DNA of 64,000 bases, taken from assembly GCA_007844125.1 (NCBI GenBank), contig CM017572.1:23206879-23270878 (forward strand). The letters are read 5' to 3'. This document shows positions 48,501 through 60,500 of this stretch, in pieces. Origin of the DNA: Sinonovacula constricta. Its lineage: Eukaryota > Mollusca > Bivalvia > Cardiida > Solecurtidae. The notes under the pieces were generated by a model. It was not told the origin of the DNA. It did not search any database and saw only the letters and a list, made by a program, of their open reading frames with translations. Made by a program: the position numbers and the translations under genes. The first letter of the stretch is position 1. The number at the start of each line of letters is the position of its first letter.

Positions 48501-51500
48501 CAACTAAAACAATCGTTGATTTTAATTTGATACTTTGTAAGGCCTTTAGCTAATTGCATATTATTTAGGACATTATTGGCACTCACACAACAAATTGTGT
48601 AATACATGTTGGCAAGCTTCTAGCCCTGAAATATGTCAGGGGAATTAAGAGACAAATGGGCAAGTGTCACAGGAACCTTGGAACACATCAAAGCTAAGAA
48701 ATGGAGAACATGTTTCCCAACATTATATTAAGCTTTCTTTGACTTAAGCTTTTTTAAGAGGAGTAAATTGTTTCTTTACTTTACAATAGTGTTATTTCTA
48801 TTTGAAAGAAAATTTGTCTTCTTCCTGCAAATATACTTTTATCATAGAAGTAAATGGTTTTTGTGTCTGTTGATACCATCTCATTTTGTGCATGAATAGT
48901 AAATAAAATGGCAACCATAGACAATTTTAAAACATATTTTTCCATTTCAACTAGTTCAAACCAGTTAACGTCATTTGTGTTATAAGGTGATACATTGTTA
49001 AAAGAATTCGTTAATTAATGTAAAATAATTTGGAAGCGTCGGCTCCAGGTACGGGAGGCCCCGGGTTCGATCCCGGGCCGCGGCATACCAAAGTCGTTAA
49101 AAATGGTAGTCGTATAGCTCCCTTGCTAACGCTCAAACAAATATAAGGGTAGTTCCACAACTGGTTGGCCCGGTGTCAGGAAAATGTTACTGGGTGTGGT
49201 ATCATGCCAGGTGTTCACAGTATGCTATACACAGTGAAGGCAGCACTATATCTGCTTCAAGTGGACACCATCTCCAGATAACTGAAATACTGTTGGTGGG
49301 ACGATAAACTCAATAAACATAATTTGAGCTTTTTTTTTTTCACTAGCATGTGACCTCTATATATATATTTTTTTTTAATCTGGACAGTTATCCAGTTACT
49401 ACTTTCTCATAGAAAAACACATGTTTGCTCTTTATTCTTGATTAATCCAATGTCTTCATGTATTCTTAATTCATTTAACTTTAATTTGTTAAAGCAATAA
49501 TGATATCAGAGAGTTTAACACTAATATTTTATAATTATCAAAACCCTTTTGTCACTTACAAGTTAAATAAACTGTTTGTATGCTTGCATACTCATTATAT
49601 AAAATTTAACGTCTTAATAAGTACATAAATAATTTTAAAGATTTTATGTAAATTTGAATTTGACAGTAGAATATATTTTGATCACTTTGGACACTTTGGA
49701 AACGTTTTTTCAATTCATAAGTAAGTGCTTTTGACACTTGACTTGTTTACACTATGTTTGGCTGTTGTTGTTTTTGTAGGCCACAAGCTTAAAACAAAAA
49801 CATAGAATTTATGTCTGGTTAGTGAACTAAAATATGTTACATAAATTTGAAAATTCATTAAAAATATTGTAAAGAAAAAATGTATCACTGAAATTACTTT
49901 TAATTATTAATAAAAAGACAAAAAATACTGTTTAACAAATAGAAATAAGCAACATAGTCAATTTAACGAGAATTCACGGAAATCTCCCTCCCTGGCATCC
50001 CAATCACCCTCTCTGGGAGCATAAGTCTCCCTCTTTGGGACCAAAAGAATATCACATGTCGGGTCATAGGGAGCAAACAGTCATTCAAATAAATTTGATC
50101 CGTCAAAATACATTGCCGCCGGGGGCATGGCCATTTTTTATATATGGTTATTAAGTAAAACTTGGAAACGCTTCTTGTCGGCATCTGCAAGAGCTAGAGC
50201 CTTGATATTTGGTTTATGTACTCCTTTGGTGGCCTTGTTTCAAGATTGTTTTAAAAATTCTGCTCTGTCAAAAAGCATCGCCACAAGGGCTAAATGTATA
50301 TACAACACTCAGGTGAGCAATATAGGGCCATAATGGCCCTCTTGTTTAAACCACAGACCATTTAAAATTGTTATGGAGAGTGTAAAGCAGTGTGTTTGTG
50401 ATAGTATGGTTCAAAGCATTGCTTAAATCAATATTTCTTGCTCCTTATTAACCTTGTCTACAGCACTCAGGGCCATGATGGCCATTTCGTTTTAAGATGT
50501 AAATGCTCTGGTCGGTGATTGTGATAGAAAGCTTAAACATTGGAGGCTATATTGTATGGACTAAAAGCCAGCAATTTTATACCTTGTAATAATTATTTTG
50601 CCAAAAATTAGTTAAAATATAAGAAACACAGCAGGTTCAAAAAATGATAGAAAGTTTTTTTAAATATAGGAAAGTATGGGAAACAGGCCTGTTTCTGTCG
50701 TACCATTTACTTCTGCAATGTTTCTATCCACAGATCCAGGCTATCCAAGACAGAGTTAAGACATTTGGTAACTGTTTATTGTCTGGAGCTTCCATAATAG
50801 AACTGGCTACCGCAGGTTTCATTTACAAAGGTAAATATATAAATATATGGTTATAAGTACATATGTGTTATGTGAACGTTTTTTGAATTTGACCTTACTT
50901 GCACCTTATACATTGCAAGCTTTGATAAAAGTCAAACAATAAGCAGACAACATCAAAGAAAACACAGCAGGCTATAACAACCTAGAAAAATAGAAATATA
51001 CATTAAAACATCCACACTGATCTTTGACTATATATATCATTATGCATCCTGAAATTAGTTTATGCCAGTACAAGTACTCTGGCTGTTAGAGTTTGCAGTT
51101 CATTTTATGAAGAAAATAGCTTGCTCAATATTATACACTTAACTTATTATTAACATTATGTATTATTTTTTTTTAACTTTTGCTGCAATAGGTCCGGGTT
51201 TCACAATAGAATGTTTGGCCTGCAACTGCCAGATTAATATATGGAGAGATCTTCCTAATATGCATGAGGCGCATGTACAAAAAAGTCCTGGTTGCAGATT
51301 TGTCCAAGAAAGAAATACAGACCGTTTTGGGAACACTGTGCAGGTAATTTATAATAATTTTCTAAAGTTTATTTTATTTTTATTATGTGTTTATAAACTT
51401 CACTTGAGCTAGAATTTGGCACATGTGCAGCTTATTTTGAATGATTTGTGGAAGAAATGAAAATTAAGAAGTACAAGATAAACTAGCTGTTAGGGTCACC

Positions 51501-54500
51501 CACAGCATAGTGCTGGAATCTTGTAACTCCTCTAAATACTTAGGGTTCAAGTCCCACGTGGCATGATACCACACCCATTCACATTATCCAGACACAGGTT
51601 CATATGATTTTCTGCAACTCCATGTTACTCTATTCAAGCAACTCCATGTTACTCTATTGAAGCAACTCCATGTCACTCTATTCAAATGTTACAAGAATCA
51701 TATTGTAAAGGAAAAAAATGTTCTCATGTATACAATTTTGAATAGGACTGTCATTGATTTTACTGTCTGCATATCGACGATATAGATATATCACGAGACA
51801 AACATTGACAATCAATCAATTAACATAGATTCATTTTTACTTTAAATTAAACAGGGTATTTTTCATTCATCGTTCGTTGTCAACATTTTAGCTTGTGAAC
51901 ACACTAGAGGCCACATTTTTTATCCAATCTTTATCAAACTTGGTCAGAATGTTTGTCTGAATGAAATCTTGGATGAATTCATTATTGGGTCACCTGGGGT
52001 CAAAAAGTAGGTCACAAGGTCAAATTTTAGGAAAAACTTGTGAACACACTAGAGACCACATTTATAGCCCAATCTTCACCAAACTTGGTCAAAATGTTTG
52101 TCTGCATGAAATCTTGGATAAGTTCGTAACTGGGTCACGTGGGATCACAAAGTAGGTCACTAGGTCAAATCTTAAAATAAGCTTGTGAACTCTCTAGAGG
52201 CCCCATTTATGGCTCAATCTTCACCAAACTTGGTCAGAATATTTGTCTTCAAAAAATCTTGGATGAGTTCACAACTGGGTCATGTGCGGTCACAAAGTAG
52301 GTCACTAGGTTACATTTTAGAAAAACCTTGTGAAAACACTAAAGAGGCTACATTAATGGCCCAGTCATCACCAAACTTGACCAGCATGTTTGCCAGTTTG
52401 AAATCTTACATATGTTTTGAAGTGAATCATGTGGATTCAGTAGGTTACTTGCTAAAATTCTAGAAAATGTTATGAACCCAGTGGCCACAATAATGGTCCA
52501 ATCTTCGCCAAAGATTTCTTAAGTAAATAACTCTTGATTATTTGATGCCAGATTTGAGCCTACTAAAAGCCTGTGTCATCAGGTGAGCGATTAAGGGCCA
52601 TCATGGCCCTCTTTTTTTTACATATAACTGCACTTATCAGATTTTACAAATGTGTTTACCAAATCTTAAAAAATTCCTGTAACATTTCAGAGTTTTCTGA
52701 GAAGTGGTAATTAACGGTACAGGTGGTAAACATGGCATATTTGTTAAAAAGATTTACATTGGCTAACATTTACTCGAGGTACTGGTCCCTAGAAGTAACA
52801 GATAAATTAAGCTCAATTCTGGATCTTGAGCATAAAGACTGTGTGATGAATGGAGACTTCAACGCTCACCGTCCAGGTTGGGGTTCTTCTAGAAAAGACC
52901 ATCAAGGGGAGGTTATTTATAACTGGGTTGATAACTTCAATAAAGTCCTACTAAATGATTGCAATCCAACCAGAGTAGGCCAGGTCCTAACCTGTTCAGA
53001 TCTAAGAATCACCAGTTCAAAACTTTCAGATTGGGGAGTATTAATAGACACATGGATTCGGATCATTTCCCAAGCTTAACATCTTTACAAATTGGCAGTC
53101 CTCAAGAGCCAAAAATTGAATCTGAGGAAAAACTAAATTACAAAAAAGCAGATTGGGAATTATTTGGCAAATTATTTAAGGGGATTCAGCCCTGATGAAG
53201 CTTGTTCTGATGCAATAAAGGGGCAAAAAAAAGCTTAAAAATTAACTAAAAAGGAATTCATGTCCAGATAACTTTAACTCATTCTTGGAAGCAATGAGAA
53301 GCGCTAGGGACATGGTCTTACATCCTTAAATGGAAAATTTGAAATAATTCTGCAATTCGGTCAACATAAATAAGACTAAAAGTGCGAACTTCTGGCATAA
53401 AATTCACAGAATTAGTGGAAATTCAATTAGCCCCATCCCTTTCCTTCAATAAAATTAGATGTCCACAGGGAAAAGGCAGATCTGCTAGTTTCCTATAAGG
53501 ATGTCTCCGATGATTTGAATATAGAAAAGTCCGTACTGAGACTTTATAACCAAATATGAAACAAAAGAGAGAATACCCAAGCACTTGGAGAGAAGCTGTC
53601 TTTATCCCTATTTTTAAGAAAAACAAACCACCAAAAGAACCAAAATCATATCTCACAGGTAAATTACTTGAGAGGGAGCTCTCTAAGCCAGAAAAGTTGG
53701 AGAGAGGCATCCTTCAGGGCTCGATCCTCTTCCTGCTACTGTTTTAGCTCCTGATAAATGACCTACCTGAGCGTGTCAAGGGGACGGGACTAGTAGTGAG
53801 CCAATTTGCGGATGACTCCAGAGCTTGGCTAGCGGGCAAAAATCTGAAGACGCTTCAACAAAAAGCCCAAAGCGGACTAAATGCCATCTGGGACTGGTCA
53901 AATAAATGGGGTTTCAAAATTTCACAAGATAAGTCTGTAGGCATACTCTTTGGCGACAAACCCACAACTAGCTTGGACGTATATATTTAGGGAATCGAAA
54001 AATCCAATTTTAAAAAGAAGTTAGATTTTTTTGGGATGACTCTTGATACAAGGTTAACTTTCAAGTGCCATATAAATGACATAATTAAAAGATGTTATTA
54101 AGACCTGAACATGCTGAGAATGCTTAAAGGGAGTGATTATGGGTCAAACAAACACAGTAGTCTCCTTTTGTACAGGTCTCTTAATAAGTCCAAAAATAGA
54201 ATATGGCTGTCAAATTTATGCTAGTGCACCCAAAACATATCTACAAAATCTGGATTGCCTACAGAATAAGGCACTCAGAATAGCCTTGGGAACTCTTAAC
54301 AACGTCCCGGGCCACATTCTAGAACAAGTGGCTGGGATGCCTCCCTTGAAACTTAGGAGGGACGATCAGCAAGTCCGACTCTGGGCCAGGATCCAAGCCA
54401 GACAATTAAACCAAGTGAATAAGATCCTCAGCGACGGTTACTACCTCTGCAATAAAATAGCAAGATCTTCCAAACAATATTACCTTTTGGGTTAAGAGTT

Positions 54501-57500
54501 TCAGACCGAGCAGAGGAGTATGGTGTCGGGGGATGAACTGTGGCGGGGTTGAGCCCCATAAGGTAGAACCTTGGTTGCTGTCTAAACTGGACATCAACCT
54601 ACATCTTAACAAATCAGGTCAACAAATCAGACTGCCAGTTCAAGCAAGGGCAATTACACCGGACGTTTTAGACTCAAATTAGACTGGTTAAAAATATATA
54701 CAGATGGAAGCAGAAACCCACTCACAGGCATTGTGGCCTCTGCCTTGGTTATACCTAGTATAGATTACAAACAAATAGATAGAATTACAGATAAGTCTTC
54801 CATCTTAATGGCAGAGTTAAATGCCATAATGCTAGCCCAAAGCTGGATACAAGGGCAAAAAGCAACAAAATCTGTTATTCCATCCAACACTTTGGCTTTC
54901 CTAACAGCAGTTAAATTTAATAATAGCTGATCTAGACCTGACCTCCTAAACAAAATTAACATACTCTTCAACCAGTGACTAGAGAAGGGTCACAATGGCA
55001 TAATGTCCAGCTCACGTAGGAATCTACGGCAATGAGGGCGCTGATGCTACAAGATCTATTGTTCCCACTAAAATAGCTACAACACCAAATCTTCCAAGCT
55101 CTAGGTGAATACATTAAAAATGTGACATGCTTGGGATGATCCAATAATACTAACATCTAATTATATTGGAAAAGCTGGACGCCAGAGAAGAAAGACTTAA
55201 TAATTTAAAATAAAATATAACTGTAGTCGACAGGCGTGCATCTAGTCAGGTCCACATCAGAATTGAACTGATAATCCAACGAAGAATTGCACTTGCATGG
55301 ACCAACGTTTTTTTTACCCGTCGGCTACAATTTTCACATTTGTTATCATATAAATTAGTCCATTCATAAAAATTAAAACATGAACGGACTTCCGATTTGT
55401 ATATGTATATTAAATTTAAAAATTTAAATTCTGCCTGTTCTACCGGCAACACTATTAATGAAGAGTCACATTTTCTGCTGCAGTGAGGTGTCCATCGGGA
55501 TGAAAGAAAATTTCTAGAAAAAGTATTCAGGAATAACAACATACCATTAACTGTACCAAATCTATTGTTCCTGCTCAATAAACTACAACACCAAATCTTC
55601 CAAGCTCGTGGTAAATATATTAAAAAAAGTGATAGGCTAGGGAAGATCTAATACTAATGACATTTAATTGTATTGATGGTTATCGATTTTTCACCAAGGT
55701 GCGCGCGCACCTGTTTGTCCGCCATCTTTGTGGTAAGGTGAATCAACATACCAGTACCGTGAAAGCGCAGTTTTTTTTTAAATTGACCATCACAGGCAAT
55801 GAAGACGATGATTAATTCTTGTAGTGTTGTGAAATGTCACAAAATATATAATCCGGATCAGAAATATTTTTTTCTCATTACCAGCCGTCAGTACAAACTA
55901 AGGGACGAGAGAACTTTCGGACGTCATACTTTCGCGCTTGAACGGAGCATTCATTGTAGCTAAGCGTTTTTAACTGTTTTGGATTGCATTAAAAGTCGAA
56001 AGAAAATATGTATATTATAATGTTAATTGCTATGTTGTTGTTTATTTTATTGTTTTTATTAAGATACAGATAATTAACAAACAATTAAGAAATATATTGC
56101 TTATTTACTGGTCCTAAATAAACATAAAAGCAACCAACAGAATCGATAATTTCCATCAAGGTCAATTTTAGACAAAATGTTGTCATCAGTGACATAAAAA
56201 TATGTATGTGCCCCTCAAGATGCTATATGCACAAAATGTACCCCCAGATATTTGAATTTGACCCTTGAAAATTTTGACTGAGGAGTCAATGACCATTGAC
56301 GTTCAGCGTCTACAGAACGCCCTGTATTGGTTGTAATGTGGTATCCGACAATTTGCTAATATTGTACCCATGTAACAACACATGTTACTAATATTCTTGG
56401 AAATTTATACATAATGCTCGAATAAACTTTAGTTAAAGTGAAGACTGTTATTACACTTACTGTATTGTTCGACAGTGTGAATCTTAAAAATATCGCATTA
56501 AATGTCGACTATTTTTTAATAGGCACGTTGATGATTTCAAGTTATCTCAGATAGGAAAAACCCTTTATGTAATGACAGGCAATGTGTTATGCTTTACTTT
56601 TTACATGGCTGTAAGAACAAGGTTGGGCGGTAAATTCAACCCCCGGTATTTACCAGTGGTATTTACTGGCATTTACCTGCTGGAAAATACTCCCCAACGT
56701 GGCAAATACTACTATTTTTACTTAAAATACTGCAGAAATCTTAATTTAGTTAACTTGAAACAATGTATAATCATATTGATAATTAAATTACTCAGATATT
56801 TTAATTAAAATTCTTTTTTAACCTAAAATACACGTGAGAAAGTAATGCTAATCCACCTGCACCTGGCCTTTGACACTCAGGAAGCAAAGCCATATGGTCT
56901 AGACTATTAAAACAACAGGTTTCAGACAAGGGGCTGTAAATAGCCAGGGGCAACATGGGCAAAAATAAAATGTCATACATAACCTAGACAGTTTGTATTG
57001 GTACAAGTAAATGGTTGTGTATTGAGTATGGCATGAGCTAGAGTGTCAACTGTATGGCTTCATTCCTGAGTAACGTTTTTAATTTCTCTTGTCATCACCA
57101 CTTCTATAACTTCACTCCACACCATTACCAAGATACTATTCACCATAAAGCCAAAGGATCCAGTCCGGAATATAAAACAGCATTTTGCGGGATCTTTACA
57201 AGCAAAAATCATTTATTTCAATGCATCAGGGAAAATTGTTTCGTCCAAACTGCCAGATACCAGCTCTAATAAAGCCGGAACTAGCTGTTACAGCTAACTA
57301 TTTAAAATGGTTTTGCTTTCACATGCACATAGTGTTTTTATTTTTATCATTGTCCTACCTTTCAGCAAATTTAACAAACTTACATTATTTAGAATAATAA
57401 TTTTACAGAAAATTGAATTCAAGTTTCAGTACTTCTTTTAGAACCACACCATTTCTGAATTAAAAACAACACATTTTACGGTAAAAAATATTTAATGACA

Positions 57501-60500
57501 GTAAATTCATCGATCAATAAACAGGAAAAGCAAAAGCAGACTGCTTAGGAAATTGGAGCATGTAATGGTATTCGATTACATATAATAAATATGACAACCA
57601 TAACATGGGTTTTAAGGAACTTAAAGCAATGAAAAAATAGTATAACATGATGTAAAGAATTGAAAACAGTACACATAATAAATAACCCTGTTTTAAAACC
57701 AAAGTTTAGCAGTGCCCTTGTCCAAGCAGTTGTTGACTTGTAACTCCTCAGCCTCTCAGTGCATGAGTTCGAGTCCTGGTCGTGGAGGTTTACCAGCTAA
57801 CCTGCAATGCGCAGTGGTTCTACCCTGGCACAAGTCTAGGATCTAGCTCCACCAATATTTAATTGGATGTCGCACTTTGCTGAAACACTAGATAGTTCAC
57901 TCTGTCTGGATATGCAATGCCCGACTGCAAGTCATCAGGCTGTCGTCGAAGACGAGTACGGATCAAAAGCGATCAAATTAGTCTTCTTCAAGTCCTTTTC
58001 ACGCACAATAGCTCCAGTGTATAAATATAGTCCTATTGCACTTTGTTACCATTACACACGACATTTTTCGCGAAAAAATCGATTCAATCGTCGAATTGTA
58101 GGGACCTAAGCAGACATTAGTAAACAATGGCTTTACCACAAATATGGCGGACCGCATTGCATGCTGGGAAATGTGTGACGTCATACGATAACCATCTATT
58201 GGAAAGGATGGACGCCTGAGAAATGAATTAATGAGGGGTCCACAGAATTGAACTGATAATCCAACTAAGAATTGCACTTGCATGGACCAACACCTACTAT
58301 ACCAGTCGGTTACATTTTTCACATTCATAATGTTATAAATAGTTTCCATGTGATGCCATAGGCATTGATAAGACAGTTTAAGGCAGCCATCTTTGAATGC
58401 AGAAGGTAATGCAGGCCGAAATCTGGAAGTATGTGCTGTATTAAACTCACCACTGTGTTGTTATTTTTTAGTCTATTTAACTTAATTTTATATCAAATTT
58501 AACAGCTTTTATGAAGTAATTTAAATTTCAAAACTATATTTTGATAGTTTAAAAGGTAAAAGAAATACAAACAAAAAGATACTCTGTTTATTTATCAATT
58601 TTAAAAATATTGGATTTTAGAAATTTGAATTTCAAGAGCTTTCCAATGGTGTATAGCTTTTAATTTTGCGGATCACAAAATTACAAGAAAATATGCAATT
58701 CATCTGAAAATCCCTTAAAGTTGGTATCAAAGATGGCTGCCAAGATAAAGGATCATCACTGATGTGGAAACTATCTATTAGGCCTTTCATCACAATTGAA
58801 ACGTGAACTGACTATCCAATTTGCATAACTGGTGTTAATAGACTAAGCATACCACCATATATCTTAATATATTAATATGTTACTTTTAATAATGAAATGA
58901 TACTATGCAGGATATATTCACCTTTAAACTTTTCGTGTATCAATACACTTGTATTACATCTAGGACCACATTTAAGTATATTCATTATAAATAGGAGCCA
59001 TCTGCCCTCACATAAGTAAAAGTTGTATGACTAGTAGGATTAATGATAATGGTAATAGAAATATCAGTATAGTAATATTATTAAAGGTGGCTCTACCTCA
59101 GTACCTTTCTTGACATATATATGTACATATATATACCTAACAGGGGTTTCCTGGGTGAAGTCATCAGTAGCCTAGTGCGGCCTGTCCGGATCAGACCCTG
59201 AATCTTGGACTTGGGCTGGGGGAAGTTGGGAGGACTCAACTCCGCAGGCTCCTTTAAAAAAAAAAAATTACATGCATATGATAATGTAGTTAATAGGGAC
59301 CAATTTTCCCAAGAACTGTCAACCAGTGGGTCCCAGGGAGGCCTGTCCGGATCAGCCCTGGCTGTGGCCTCGAGAGACTCAGGCTTGGGTCGGGGGATGT
59401 CTGGAGGATTTGTCTCCGCTGAACCTAACAGTATATATTTTGGACACACATATATAAATTATTTAAGTTGGGTCATAGAGTCACCCCGTATTCATGTACT
59501 ATACCCATTTATTTGATATTTTAGCAGTGTTTAATTTAACGACTTATGCCGTGCTACTCGGTTCAGCCATTCGCCACCTCTGCGTCCAAATGATACCGGT
59601 GCCGCCTAGCGGGGTAATATGTATACCAACACTCACTCTAGGCCTCAACTAATACAATAACTGTTCATATGTGTACAGCAATAACACATGGTAGAAATAT
59701 TATGATACCATAATTAATATTTACTAATACAATGTATATATATGGTGGCATAGGTGGGAGTGTGGTTTGTAAATAACATATTATTAAATATATATTTTAG
59801 AAAACTTTTACTTTTAATTGTCCCAAAAAGGGTCGGACAGAATGGATAAGAAGAATCAAATTATATGTATATATATTTTATATATTTTAATATAAATTAG
59901 GAATAGTCTAAAGGACATTTTATATCCCGTCTGGTGGCACCGGATCGCAACAGAAAAATTATATACAGAAGTATAAAATAAATATCTCAACACTACTGCG
60001 CTACAAATAGAACCCAAATATATGTAAAATCCCCATGAGATCCTTATCTTATCAGGGCGTAGACTCCTAACAATCACAGATTTACAAGATGGCAAAACTG
60101 GCAACATACAATAAAAAAGACCCTTTAAAATAATATGTCTAGTAGGCATAATGCACAGGGATAATGCATAGTAATTTTCACTTTAAATACCCAGAATACT
60201 TGACATATTGGTATTACTATATGTTGATAATACATTTCACATATAGAGGCCAGTTAGATAATATTGTGTGCAAAACTGTGATAAAATATGCACACGTTTT
60301 TTAACATATGTTTTATAGATAGTAAGATATACAACAGAAGATATCTAATATAGAATTTTAAATTTCCAGAGCCTGTGATAGACGATTATAGATCGATTAG
60401 CTGTGATATAAAATACAACAATTTTATTATAAAATTTTAATCTTCCAATATCTTATAATAAACTTTTAAGCTTTAATTTAGATCACACAATTTAAAACAT

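Larger units (their letters stand above)
50159..51610 (+). repeat. Segmental duplication, copy 2 (contains BIR2 exons)
   Basis: Partner of 44737-46215. It lacks the flanking R repeats. Introns differ by scattered substitutions and short indels, while splice sites and reading frames are preserved in both copies. Confidence 0.92.

Noticed and set aside
49042..49100. Functional tRNA gene
   Set aside because: The T-arm is perfect but the D-arm and anticodon arm do not fold; the SINE body follows.
55246..55578. 110-codon minus-strand frame as a gene
   Set aside because: It is antisense to the C-terminal part of the LINE remnant.
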